From contig CALUVB010000023.1 in NCBI GenBank assembly GCA_944324115.1, positions 1 to 64,000 of the forward strand: a stretch of 64,000 nucleotides of DNA. The letters run 5' to 3'. Shown here one piece after another: positions 34,919 through 42,976 of the stretch (position 1 is the stretch's first letter; each line of letters starts with the position of its first letter). A model generated the notes under the pieces. It worked only from the letters and a program-made list of their open reading frames with translations. It ran no database searches and was not told the DNA's origin. Source of the DNA: an uncultured Elusimicrobiales bacterium. GTDB taxonomy: Bacteria; Elusimicrobiota; Elusimicrobia; Elusimicrobiales; Elusimicrobiaceae. A program made the position numbers and the translations under genes.

Positions 34919-37846
34919 ATGAAAAGCATTAAGGTCATCGGAGCCAAAGGGCACAATTTAAAAAACATTACCGTAGAACTGCCCAAAGACAAAATGGTGG
35001 TGGTAACGGGCCTTTCCGGCAGCGGCAAAAGCTCGCTGGCGTTTGACACTATTTACGCCGAGGGACAACGCCGTTATGTGGAAAGCATGTCTGCTTATGC
35101 GCGGCAGTTTTTGGAGCTGATGGAAAAACCAGATGTGGAACATATTTCCGGGCTTTCCCCCGCCATTTCCATTGAGCAGAGAAACCCCTCCAAAAACCCC
35201 CGCTCCACGGTAGCCACCGTGACGGAAATTTACGACTATTTGCGTCTGCTCTTTGCCCGCGTGGGCAAACGCCACTGCCCGCAGTGCGGGCGGCCGGTGG
35301 AAAGCTGGTCCGTGCAGGGCATTACCGCCGATATTTTAAAGAAATTTTCCGACAAAAACGTCTACATTTTCTCCCCCGTCGTGCGCGGACGGGCCGGCAC
35401 CTATGAAGAACTGTTTGCCAAGCTCAAAAAAGAAGGCTTCGTCAAGGTGCGGGTAGACGGCACGCTGTGCGCGCTGGATACGCCGCCGGTGCTGGAACGC
35501 TACAAAAAACACACCATTGAATTGATGGCAGATGAAATTTATGTAGACGAATTTGAGCGCGAACGCATTGTAGAGTCTTTGGAGCTGGCGCTTAAATATT
35601 CCAAAGGATTAGTTACCGTACAGGAAACCGAAGGAGACAAACCGCAGGAATTTACCTACAGCGAAAGCAACGCCTGCGCACACTGCGGCATTGGATTTTC
35701 GGAGTTGGAGCCGCGCCTGTTCTCTTTCAACTCTCCCTATGGGGCCTGCCCGGAATGCAACGGACTGGGCATTAAAATACAAATTGCCGAAGATTTGGTA
35801 GTGCCGGACCCCACGCTCTCCATCAATGAAGGAGCCATTGCCGCATGGGATAACCCGGTTACCACCCGCACCCACCGCTGGAAAACCTCTTGGAGCGGGT
35901 ATTATTACGACATATTAAAACAAGTTTGCCGCCGCGCCAAAATTAATATGAACACCCCATGGAATAAGCTGTCCAAAGCGCAGCGGGATTTATTGCTTTA
36001 CGGCTCGGGCGATGCGCATTATACGTCGGTCATTTCCGGTACAGACCAGCATTTTGAGGGCGTAATTACCAATTTAAAACGCCGCCACGACGAAAGCGAA
36101 AGCGAATTTGTCAAAGAAGAAGTCTACAACCGTTTTATGCGGGAAATTACTTGCCCCGTCTGCCAGGGCAAACGCTTAAAACCAGAAGCGCTGGCGGTAT
36201 ATGTGGGCGGGAAAAATATTGCGCAAATTGGCGCGATGCAAGTATCGGCGGCAAAGGATTTTTTCAATCAGTTGGAATTAGACGACAAAGAACAAATCAT
36301 CGCCAAAGACGTGCTAAAAGAAATCAAAGCGCGGCTGGAATTTTTAAACAGCGTGGGTCTTTCTTACCTGACGCTGGAGCGGAAGAGCCAGACATTATCG
36401 GGCGGGGAGTCGCAGCGCATTCACCTGGCCACGCAAATCGGCTCCGGTTTAACGGGCGTACTGTATGTACTTGACGAGCCGACCATCGGTCTGCACTCGC
36501 GCGACAACGACCGCCTGATAGCCACCCTCAAGGAATTGCGCGACTTGGACAATACATTGATCATTGTAGAGCACGACAAAGACACCATTTTGGCTTCCGA
36601 CTGGGTAATAGAGCTCGGGCCGGCCGCCGGGGAACACGGCGGACAGGTGGTGGCGCAAGGGCCGACGGCGGAATTTTTAAAAGACCCCAACTCACTCACC
36701 GCCTCTTATTTAAATGGGCGGCGCTGCATTTTGCCGCAGGAAAAACTGCGCAAAGGCAACGGAAAATATATTGAAATTTTGGGCGCGAAACAATTCAACC
36801 TCAAAAATATTGACGTCAAAATTCCGTTGGGCAAAATGGTATGCGTCACCGGCGTATCCGGCAGCGGAAAGAGTACGCTGGTACACCAAATTTTATACAA
36901 GGCGCTAGCGCAAAAATTCTACCGCGCCAAAGAAGTGCCCGGCGAGCATAAGGCCGTCAAGGGATTGGAAAATATAGACAAAGTCATTATCGTAGACCAA
37001 GCCCCCATCGGCAAAACGCCGCGCTCCAATCCGGCCACCTATATCGGGCTGTTTACGCAGATAAGAGAGCTTTTTGCCCAAATGCCGGAGGCCAAACGCC
37101 GCGGCTACAAGGCGGGGCGTTTTTCGTTTAACGTCAAAGGCGGCCGCTGCGAAAAATGCCAGGGCGACGGAATTTTAAAAATACAAATGCAGTTCCTGCC
37201 CGACATTTATGTACGTTGCGAAGAATGCAACGGTAAACGCTTCAACGAGGACACGCTGCAAGTGACGTTTAAAGGCAAGAACATTGCCGACGTGCTGGAT
37301 ATGAGCGTATCGCAAGCCTTGGAGTTTTTTGACGCTATCCCCAAAATCAAACGCTACCTGCAAACGCTCAACGACGTAGGTCTGGGCTATATCAAACTGG
37401 GGCAGGCTGCCACTACACTTTCCGGCGGGGAAGCGCAGCGCGTCAAACTGGCAGACGAACTCTCCCGCAAAGGTACCGGCAAAACACTCTATATTTTAGA
37501 CGAGCCCACCACCGGGCTGCATTTTGCCGATATTGACAAACTGTTGCATGTGCTGCATGGCTTGGCCGACCGCGGCAATACAGTGCTGATTATTGAGCAT
37601 AATTTAGACGTTATCAAAACGGCGGACTGGATTATAGATTTAGGGCCAGAAGGGGGCGACAAGGGCGGGCAAATCGTCTGTGCGGGCACTCCGCGCGAAG
37701 TGGCGGCATGCGCGGCCTCTTATACCGGAAAATATTTAAAACCGGAATTGGAACAAGCCGACGCATTCCGTAAAGCTCATGGCATATTGAAAGCGACATC
37801 ACAAACCGCGACGCCTAAAACAAACCCCAAAACCCTAAAAAAATAA
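34919..37846 (+). CDS. uvrA: Excinuclease ABC subunit A
   Basis: UvrA is the damage-recognition ATPase of nucleotide excision repair. The 975-residue protein has the family's two ABC modules: Walker A TGLSGSGKSSLAFDT (~31) and TGVSGSGKSTL (~644), and signatures LSGGESQRIHLATQIGS and LSGGEAQRVKLADELS. The zinc modules are present, including CPQCGRPV (~119), CAHCGIGF (~258) and CEKCQGDG..CEECNG (~750). Length is normal. The frame allows a start 11 codons earlier, but the ATG at 34919 (MKSIKVIGAKGHNL) matches homologs and has AAGGA upstream. The last ~25 residues are a variable Thr/Lys tail. Confidence 0.95.
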   Translation: MKSIKVIGAKGHNLKNITVELPKDKMVVVTGLSGSGKSSLAFDTIYAEGQRRYVESMSAYARQFLELMEKPDVEHISGLSPAISIEQRNPSKNPRSTVATVTEIYDYLRLLFARVGKRHCPQCGRPVESWSVQGITADILKKFSDKNVYIFSPVVRGRAGTYEELFAKLKKEGFVKVRVDGTLCALDTPPVLERYKKHTIELMADEIYVDEFERERIVESLELALKYSKGLVTVQETEGDKPQEFTYSESNACAHCGIGFSELEPRLFSFNSPYGACPECNGLGIKIQIAEDLVVPDPTLSINEGAIAAWDNPVTTRTHRWKTSWSGYYYDILKQVCRRAKINMNTPWNKLSKAQRDLLLYGSGDAHYTSVISGTDQHFEGVITNLKRRHDESESEFVKEEVYNRFMREITCPVCQGKRLKPEALAVYVGGKNIAQIGAMQVSAAKDFFNQLELDDKEQIIAKDVLKEIKARLEFLNSVGLSYLTLERKSQTLSGGESQRIHLATQIGSGLTGVLYVLDEPTIGLHSRDNDRLIATLKELRDLDNTLIIVEHDKDTILASDWVIELGPAAGEHGGQVVAQGPTAEFLKDPNSLTASYLNGRRCILPQEKLRKGNGKYIEILGAKQFNLKNIDVKIPLGKMVCVTGVSGSGKSTLVHQILYKALAQKFYRAKEVPGEHKAVKGLENIDKVIIVDQAPIGKTPRSNPATYIGLFTQIRELFAQMPEAKRRGYKAGRFSFNVKGGRCEKCQGDGILKIQMQFLPDIYVRCEECNGKRFNEDTLQVTFKGKNIADVLDMSVSQALEFFDAIPKIKRYLQTLNDVGLGYIKLGQAATTLSGGEAQRVKLADELSRKGTGKTLYILDEPTTGLHFADIDKLLHVLHGLADRGNTVLIIEHNLDVIKTADWIIDLGPEGGDKGGQIVCAGTPREVAACAASYTGKYLKPELEQADAFRKAHGILKATSQTATPKTNPKTLKK

Positions 37847-37986
37847 CCCGCTAAATAATTGCCGAACAGACATTGGGGTTTCTTGCAAAGGAATATCAAA
37901 AGCCATGGCTTTCCCCCCACAACCAATGCCATGAGACATCATGTTCCAACACTTCAAGATTTAAGCAGAAACAAATTTCCCCAAGC

Positions 37987-38021
37987 AAAAAAATCCCCCA
38001 GGCCACTGCCTAGGGGATTAT
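37987..38021 (-). terminator. Terminator of pilin C
   Basis: Minus-strand AATCCCC...GGGGATT stem with an inner AGGC/GCCT stem, then a run of T. Confidence 0.82.
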
Positions 38022-38038
38022 CTCTAATAACTAAAAAA

Positions 38039-38602
38039 TTAAGGCTGCACATAGCCCCCATCTGCTTCTTGGGTAAAACCAATCACCTTACACCAGTTTT
38101 TAGAGTCGTCTAAATTCCAACAGACAATTTGATTATAACTGAGATCTTCTTTATCAATGGCCGTTGTCTCAAAACGATATTTCTGGTCATAAGGGCGCCT
38201 CTCTGCAAAAACAGAATAGCCATCTATACTGTAAGAAAAATATTTTGTGGAGGGCCCACACACATTGTCCGCACATTCAGGATCAGGAGCCCCCTCAGGC
38301 AAAGAAACCGATCCTATAGTGAACAAATTATTTCCATCAACTCCACCCCAACAAGTTTGTTCATCTGTACCATGTTCCAGCACACACAAGGCCTGCTGGT
38401 CTCTCAAGGTTTTTAATAACATCAGTGCTTCCGCGGCGCGGCTCTTCTCCACCGCGTTCTCATATTTAGGCAGCGCAATAGCCGCCAAAATGCCTATTAT
38501 CAGCACCACCACTAAAAGTTCTATCAGCGTAAAACCGCCTATTTTGCAGCTTACGCGGGTTTTTCCTTTCAAACTCACATTTTTAACGTATTTTATCTGC
38601 AT
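38039..38602 (-). CDS. Type IV pilin-like protein (pilin C)
   Basis: This is a 187-residue prepilin. The leader contains KTRVSCKIGG and is followed by FTLIELLVVVLIIGILAA and ALPKYENAVEKSRAAEA. The globular part has Cys pairs (ALCVLEHGTDEQTCW, ECADNVC) and the sheet segment KYFSYSIDGYSV. It ends with a Cys loop (QIVCWNLDDSKNWCKVIG). The leader differs from pilins A and B, so this is an older branch. Start at the ATG at 38602, exactly 6 nt after the extended -10; a TTG two codons upstream is an artefact of an open frame. Monocistronic, own terminator. Confidence 0.88.
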   Translation of the reverse strand: MQIKYVKNVSLKGKTRVSCKIGGFTLIELLVVVLIIGILAAIALPKYENAVEKSRAAEALMLLKTLRDQQALCVLEHGTDEQTCWGGVDGNNLFTIGSVSLPEGAPDPECADNVCGPSTKYFSYSIDGYSVFAERRPYDQKYRFETTAIDKEDLSYNQIVCWNLDDSKNWCKVIGFTQEADGGYVQP

Positions 38603-38638
38603 ACGCAAAATTTATCAAAAAAAAAAAAAATGAGTCAA
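38603..38638 (-). promoter_or_regulatory. Poly-T pilin promoter, T14 version
   Basis: TTGACT (38638-38633), CA, fourteen T, TGATAAATT (38617-38609), 6 nt, ATG. The spacer is 18 nt. This is the longest T-tract of the set. Confidence 0.65.
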
Positions 38639-38664
38639 GCCCTTAAAATCCCGTCTAAAAATCT

Positions 38665-38676
38665 TATAATTTACTT
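38665..38676 (+). promoter_or_regulatory. -10 with leaderless start (ybaK-like)
   Basis: TATAAT (38665-38670), then TTACTT (6 nt), then ATG at 38677. No Shine-Dalgarno. Confidence 0.58.
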
Positions 38677-39177
38677 ATGAAGGACAAAATACACAAAACA
38701 AATGCCGCCCGCCACTTAGACGAGCTTCATATACCTTATGAATTGATAGCATATGAGGTAGATGAAACGGATCTCTCCGCTATACATGTGGCGGACTGCC
38801 TCGGAGAAAATATAGACCAAGTCTACAAAACCTTAGTACTACAAGGAGACAGGACTGGTTTTTTCGTCTGTGTAATCCCCGGAGCGGCCGAATTAGATTT
38901 AAAAGCGGCCGCACGCGCCAGCGGCAACAAAAGTTGTACCATGTTGCACGTCAAAGACCTGCTCCCGGTCACCGGTTATATGCGCGGAGGTTGCAGTCCA
39001 TTAGGTATGAGAAAAAAATTTCCCACTTACATTCATGAAGATTGCTTATTGTGGGATTTTGTTTACATTAGTGCAGGCAAACGCGGGTTGCAAATTAAAA
39101 TCAGCCCGTCGGATTTATTGCGCGCTGTCCCTGCTAAAAGCGCAAGAATTATCCTTTTACCTCATAAAGACCTATAA
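38677..39177 (+). CDS. YbaK/EbsC-type aminoacyl-tRNA deacylase
   Basis: This 166-residue protein of the YbaK/ProX superfamily hydrolyses mischarged tRNA, typically Cys-tRNA(Pro). Seen are the N-terminal NAARHLDELHIPYEL, VYKTLVLQGDRTGFFVCVIPG with the active-site Lys of the family, and KDLLPVTGYMRGGCSPLGMRKK near residue 90, the conserved GGxSPLG-like loop. Length matches YbaK. It starts leaderless and is followed by a hairpin terminator. Confidence 0.88.
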   Translation: MKDKIHKTNAARHLDELHIPYELIAYEVDETDLSAIHVADCLGENIDQVYKTLVLQGDRTGFFVCVIPGAAELDLKAAARASGNKSCTMLHVKDLLPVTGYMRGGCSPLGMRKKFPTYIHEDCLLWDFVYISAGKRGLQIKISPSDLLRAVPAKSARIILLPHKDL

Positions 39178-39183
39178 AAAGAT

Positions 39184-39225
39184 AGGACCTTTCCGTATCT
39201 CTTTATAGAGCAAAAGGCCCTTTTC
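39184..39225 (+). terminator. Hairpin terminator after ybaK-like gene
   Basis: AGGACCTTT (39184-39192) pairs with AAAGGCCCT (39213-39221) with one mismatch, then TTTTC. It also contains an ATAGGAC box resembling the sites ahead of 27066 and 40376, so a second role for the next gene is possible. Confidence 0.55.
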
Positions 39226-39288
39226 TAAAAAGTCATTTTTTTGAATTATATTACTAAGGAAAGAGATCTTAAAACAAAGGAGAAGGCC

Positions 39289-40197
39289 ATGAACATGCTA
39301 AAATGCATTTCCAGCGCACTTATTGCTACATTTGTAGCGACGCCTGTTTTGGCACACACTATTGGGGAGCAAGAAAAACAAGTTGCTAAAATTGTTCAAG
39401 AGCAAACAGAAGATGCAACCCGAAAAGACATGCTGAATTCTTGGAAGCAAAAAGAAACAATGCTGGCCAACTTCCAGCGCAGCAATTTTTATACAAAAGA
39501 AGAAATGGAAATATTAGAAAATCTGTTGAAAAACGGATATACAGATTGGACCACAGGCATACACCTTATCAAAATCCAAAATATGATTTCCCAACGAAAT
39601 AAGACATTGGAAGGACAAATGGACTCTTATTGGGAAACATATGACCGCTTCTCCATGCAAGAAGTGGATTTGATTGAAAATTTGAATAAAAGCGATTATA
39701 AATATATGGTGAAGGGAATAAAACTTTCTGAAGTTTTACTGCCCCAAAATTTATCTTCTCATAGAGATTGGAGCCCCTTACAGAACAGCCGAATTAAACC
39801 AATATTCCAGAATAACCATCTGTATTCTGAAGAAGAATTAAATATTATGCGCGACATGCTCCAACAGGGGCATTTGAATTGGATAATCTGCATACATATC
39901 ACAAAAATCCACGATATAATTTCTAAAAAGTACCAGCAAACAGAGAACTCCTTGATTTCCAGCTGGGTTAAAGATGACCAACGCACAGCACAGAAAATCT
40001 CTATAATAGAAAATTTGGCAAAAAAAGGATATGATGATATGGTACAAGGGATTATCTTGGCTGAAATGTTATTCTCTAAAAATTTATCTCCCGCCGGAGT
40101 TAAAGCTTTAGGGCCTTCTGCAAATGCCGCGAGAGACAAAGACTTACAGTCGAAGCTGGAAGCAAGCAGATATCCTGCCGCTCAGCCATTTAAATAA
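39289..40197 (+). CDS. Secreted helical repeat protein, unknown function
   Basis: This 302-residue protein has a signal peptide ending TPVLA-H (near residue 23). The mature part is an internal duplication of about 90 residues. FYTKEEMEILENLLKNGY..(~65) aligns with LYSEEELNIMRDMLQQGH..(~183), and within each half a second related helix pair appears (SMQEVDLIENL.., AQKISIIENL..; both end LLPQNLS / LFSKNLS). So it is about four helix-hairpin units. No Cys-rich or catalytic motif and no known family. AAAGGAG precedes the ATG at 39289; an earlier TTG frame has no site. AT-richer than its neighbours. Confidence 0.75.
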   Translation: MNMLKCISSALIATFVATPVLAHTIGEQEKQVAKIVQEQTEDATRKDMLNSWKQKETMLANFQRSNFYTKEEMEILENLLKNGYTDWTTGIHLIKIQNMISQRNKTLEGQMDSYWETYDRFSMQEVDLIENLNKSDYKYMVKGIKLSEVLLPQNLSSHRDWSPLQNSRIKPIFQNNHLYSEEELNIMRDMLQQGHLNWIICIHITKIHDIISKKYQQTENSLISSWVKDDQRTAQKISIIENLAKKGYDDMVQGIILAEMLFSKNLSPAGVKALGPSANAARDKDLQSKLEASRYPAAQPFK

Positions 40198-40254
40198 GCG
40201 TTCTTACAAATAAAATGCTTTCAGCGGAAACAGCTTTTTATGATACCCAAAGTG

Positions 40255-40286
40255 AAATAGGTCTTTTTTCCCCTGAGAAATAGGAC
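40255..40286 (+). promoter_or_regulatory. Direct repeat of AAATAGGwC
   Basis: AAATAGGTC (40255-40263) and AAATAGGAC (40278-40286) are spaced 23 bp apart, about 90 bp ahead of the gene at 40376. Two helical turns separate them, as for cooperative regulator sites. The regulator is unknown. Confidence 0.4.
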
Positions 40287-40375
40287 TAAAGGCTCTGTTC
40301 TTTGAAATAAAAAATTTCTAGATTAATATTAGAAGGGAAGAATTTGAAAGGATCTCAATATTAAAGAGAGGTAAT

Positions 40376-41242
40376 ATGAAAAGAATGAAATGGATGTTAG
40401 TGGTTTTTCTCGCCGTTTGTGTTACGGCCCCTGCATTTGCCCAATCTAACGAAAGACTCAACAAGTTAGACACGAAAACGTTAGATTCCATTAGAGCCGA
40501 CTGGAGAACAACTAGAAAGATAAAAAACAGCAAGATCATGAATGAACAGATGACGTCGAATGCATTCGCGGCACCAGTAAAGGCGCTGCAAAAAGAACTG
40601 GAAAAAGCATCTTTGAACTATAAGAAAGCCCAACTTGACAAAGCTTCTTCCGAATCAATCCGGCACAACTGCGAACGGATTCTTAAAAGTATTGAACAAA
40701 GCGGCAAATTCGACGCCCAAATGATTAAAGATTTGAAAACTTTGGCAGAAAACGAACAGGACCCGGAGAAAACACAGAGAGTGTTGTTAATGCTGGTTGC
40801 CCGATACAATATTGAATTGAATATTGAACCGGAAACAGAAGTGGTGTCCTGCGTCTCCTGCGGCAAAAAAATTACGGAAGAAGGCCAGCATTGCGCCGCC
40901 ACCGGTTATAACACCCTTTGCAGCAAGTCTGAAAAAGCAGATGAAGCATATTGCATTTATTGCGGCAAAAAAATCACGGAAGAAGGCCAGCATTGCGCCG
41001 CCACCGATTACAACACCCTTTGCAGCAAGTCTGAAAAAGCAGATGAAGCATATTGCATTTATTGCGGCAAAAAAATCACGGAAGAAGGCCAGCATTGCGC
41101 CGCCCAAGACTATAATGTCGCTTGCACAACGCATTGCCCAGACTGCGGACAAGATTTGCGCAACCCCGCAAATGTAGGCAACGACGGCAAACACCACTGC
41201 AAATTTAAACAGGTTATTAAACCGGCCGACATACAGAAATAA
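40376..41242 (+). CDS. Secreted protein with tandem Cys zinc-ribbon-like repeats
   Basis: This 288-residue protein has a signal peptide (MKRMKWMLVVFLAVCVTAP-AFA). A helical Lys/Glu-rich region (25-155) is followed by three tandem 34-residue repeats, each carrying CxxCGKKITEEGQHC and a further Cys (YNTLCSKSEKADEAYC). It closes with CPDCGQDLRNP ... HHCKF, which looks like a true zinc-ribbon knuckle. Such CxxCG pairs normally bind zinc in cytosolic proteins, so an exported version could bind metal or form disulfides. Function is unknown. GAGAGG lies 4 nt before the ATG. Confidence 0.78.
   Translation: MKRMKWMLVVFLAVCVTAPAFAQSNERLNKLDTKTLDSIRADWRTTRKIKNSKIMNEQMTSNAFAAPVKALQKELEKASLNYKKAQLDKASSESIRHNCERILKSIEQSGKFDAQMIKDLKTLAENEQDPEKTQRVLLMLVARYNIELNIEPETEVVSCVSCGKKITEEGQHCAATGYNTLCSKSEKADEAYCIYCGKKITEEGQHCAATDYNTLCSKSEKADEAYCIYCGKKITEEGQHCAAQDYNVACTTHCPDCGQDLRNPANVGNDGKHHCKFKQVIKPADIQK
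40859..41124 (+). repeat. 102-bp in-frame tandem repeat
   Basis: Copies start at 40859, 40961 and 41063. The first two are about 97% identical (3 differences in 102 bp by eye). The third matches for about 44 bp and then diverges. The period is a multiple of three, so copy number can change without frameshift. Confidence 0.9.
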
Positions 41243-41259
41243 GACAATCCTTTTTGAAA

Positions 41260-41287
41260 GCCTCCGCCGCAAGCGGAGGCTTTTTTG
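41260..41287 (+). terminator. Terminator of repeat-protein gene
   Basis: GCCTCCGC CGCAA GCGGAGGC followed by TTTTTT. Confidence 0.9.
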
Positions 41288-41513
41288 TTTCTAGTTTCGA
41301 GCTGCTGCTCATCTTTCCAAACACATCATAACCGCCGTGTTTTTCATTTTACGGCAAGCGCTAAACCGCGGAATTGCCTGCGCATCAGCCAATACGAATG
41401 CCGGCGGCGCGGGCTCCGGTTCAAGAGGGTCTGTTCTTTTGCCACAGGCCACAGCGTGCTCGGGCTGCACCGCCTGCTTTGGGATATTTATTTTTCCAAA
41501 ATTCTCTCTCGTG

Positions 41514-41522
41514 TGCTATACT
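41514..41522 (+). promoter_or_regulatory. Extended -10 promoter of RDD-pilin gene
   Basis: TGCTATACT, 30 bp ahead of the ATG at 41552, with GGGAGGG between. Confidence 0.58.
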
Positions 41523-41551
41523 GTATATATACTAGTAGGGAGGGTTTTGTT

Positions 41552-42385
41552 ATGTATGTAAGCATATGGAAGCGTTTTTGGGCTTTTATTATAGACGCAG
41601 CATTTTTTCTTTTATTATTTTGGATTTTAGCGCAAATCTTAGATAATTTCACCATTTCCATTGTATTGCTGGTAATTATTTGGCTCTATTATGCCCTGCT
41701 AGAAAGTTCCCCCTGGCAAGCCAGTTTAGGCAAACGAATTATGGGACTTAAAGTAGTGGATAAGCGGGGCCGCAGGCTGAGCTTTGGAAAAGCCACCAAA
41801 CGCTTGCTTTCCCGTGTGGTAACTAATCTGACTTTCTACTTCGGTTTTTTTACTGCCGCTTTTGATGAACATAAGGAGACTTTACACGATAAAATGAGCA
41901 AAAGCGTAGTCATTAATAAAAACGCCGAATTTAACCCTGACGATTACCAAGAGCCCGCCCACCATGATTTAACATTGATTACCATCATTTCACTCATTTT
42001 GGCTGCCGTGTTTGTAGCGGGATTATTATGGTGGGTTGTTCTTCCCCAATACCAAAAAATTGGAGACCGCTTAAATGCCGCCACCATCATAGATAATTTA
42101 AACTTAGCAGTCCAAAACCGCCCCGCCCGCTTACAGGCCGCCCAAGGCGGCCAGGAAATATGGCTCAAAAGCTACAGCGGCTGTGTCAATGACCCGCAGG
42201 ACCCGCTTACGCTTCAATGCCATGGCTACCGCATGACCCTGCAGCCGGAAGGGATTTTGGCAGTCAGCCGCCTTTCCGACTGGCATGAATACTCTCTGTT
42301 TAAATCGTATAAAAACGGCAAAATTACATGCGCAGCACAAACAAAATCTGCCATCAAATTTTGCCGCAGCCTGGATTTGCCTTAA
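41552..42385 (+). CDS. RDD membrane protein fused to pilin-like domain
   Basis: This 277-residue protein has an RDD domain in residues ~1-130 (YVSIWKRFWAFIIDAAFF, WQASLGKRIMGLKVVD, KETLHDKMSKSVV). A further membrane helix near 150-170 ends WVVLPQYQKIGDRLNAATI. That end is like the alpha-1 helix of the pilins encoded here (IALPQYQVAVAKSR). The ~100-residue C-terminus has two Cys pairs and finishes TCAAQTKSAIKFCRSL, close to the pilin D-region ends (such as YCYATSTNKVTNQVCSS). There is no prepilin cleavage site, so it would stay anchored by the RDD helices. Start set by GGGAGGG 8 nt before the ATG; the frame is open further upstream. Confidence 0.78.
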   Translation: MYVSIWKRFWAFIIDAAFFLLLFWILAQILDNFTISIVLLVIIWLYYALLESSPWQASLGKRIMGLKVVDKRGRRLSFGKATKRLLSRVVTNLTFYFGFFTAAFDEHKETLHDKMSKSVVINKNAEFNPDDYQEPAHHDLTLITIISLILAAVFVAGLLWWVVLPQYQKIGDRLNAATIIDNLNLAVQNRPARLQAAQGGQEIWLKSYSGCVNDPQDPLTLQCHGYRMTLQPEGILAVSRLSDWHEYSLFKSYKNGKITCAAQTKSAIKFCRSLDLP

Positions 42386-42413
42386 GTTCTTCCAGTGGGT
42401 TTCGTCTCCGCAC

Positions 42414-42437
42414 AAAGCTCCGCCTCAACGGAGCTTT
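42414..42437 (+). terminator. Hairpin after RDD-pilin gene
   Basis: AAAGCTCCG / CGGAGCTTT stem with few T after it; a weak terminator. Confidence 0.5.
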
Positions 42438-42474
42438 GCCCCTATGTCATTCAGCTTGGGAATTTTATTGTATA

Positions 42475-42507
42475 GAAAAAGCCCGGCTTGCCTTTCTAAG
42501 CCGGGCT
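42475..42507 (-). terminator. Terminator of lipoprotein gene
   Basis: Minus-strand AGCCCGGCTT / AAGCCGGGCT stem and TTTTTC. Confidence 0.86.
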
Positions 42508-42529
42508 GTCTGTGTGATAGAGAGGTGTG

Positions 42530-42964
42530 TTATTGCAATACGCTGGGAGGCGGCAAAGAACCGTCTGCCGGCAAATATTCTTCCGATTCTTGCACCGCAG
42601 GCTGATCGTCTGCTGCAGAAACAGGGCGCTGAGAGGCTTCTTCCAATACAGCTGTTTGCTCAGCTGCAGCGGGGGCGGCTTCTTCTGGCGCTACGGCAGA
42701 CACTTCCACCGTTTGGGCAAAAGGAGACAAATCCAATTCTTCATACGACTCCATAGCCGGCTCTATCGTCTGTTCTATGGGATAAGGCTCCTCTTCTTCC
42801 GCTGTTACAGCCGCCGGCAGAGAAGTAGCAACGGAAGCAGTCTGCTGCGGGTGGTCCGGTCTTTCAGCTCCATAAGAGCCGGAAGGATTCCACCAAGCAG
42901 GCGGCGTGCCCGCGCAGGCGCTAAGGAAGCATGAAAAGAAAAGGAAAAAAAACTTTTTCATCAT
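42530..42964 (-). CDS. Acidic lipoprotein, unknown function
   Basis: This 144-residue protein has a lipoprotein signal (MMKKFFFLFFSCFLSAC, lipobox LSAC with Cys17). The mature part is low-complexity, Pro/Glu/Ala-rich and strongly acidic, probably disordered and exposed. No domain is recognised. Its TATAAT overlaps the last codons of lipA and lies exactly 6 nt before the ATG, so the mRNA should be leaderless and separate from lipA. A terminator follows. Confidence 0.75.
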   Translation of the reverse strand: MMKKFFFLFFSCFLSACAGTPPAWWNPSGSYGAERPDHPQQTASVATSLPAAVTAEEEEPYPIEQTIEPAMESYEELDLSPFAQTVEVSAVAPEEAAPAAAEQTAVLEEASQRPVSAADDQPAVQESEEYLPADGSLPPPSVLQ

Positions 42965-42976
42965 ATAATCATTATA
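42965..42976 (-). promoter_or_regulatory. -10 with leaderless start (lipoprotein)
   Basis: TATAAT (42976-42971), GATTAT, ATG at 42964. The box overlaps the lipA stop codon. Confidence 0.58.

Noticed and set aside
40859-41124. CRISPR-like array
   Set aside because: The repeats are in-frame coding units of 102 bp without unique spacers.
40787-41272. Minus-strand ORF across the Cys repeat gene
   Set aside because: It is an antisense shadow of the 102-bp tandem repeat; the plus-strand frame has a signal peptide and ribosome site.
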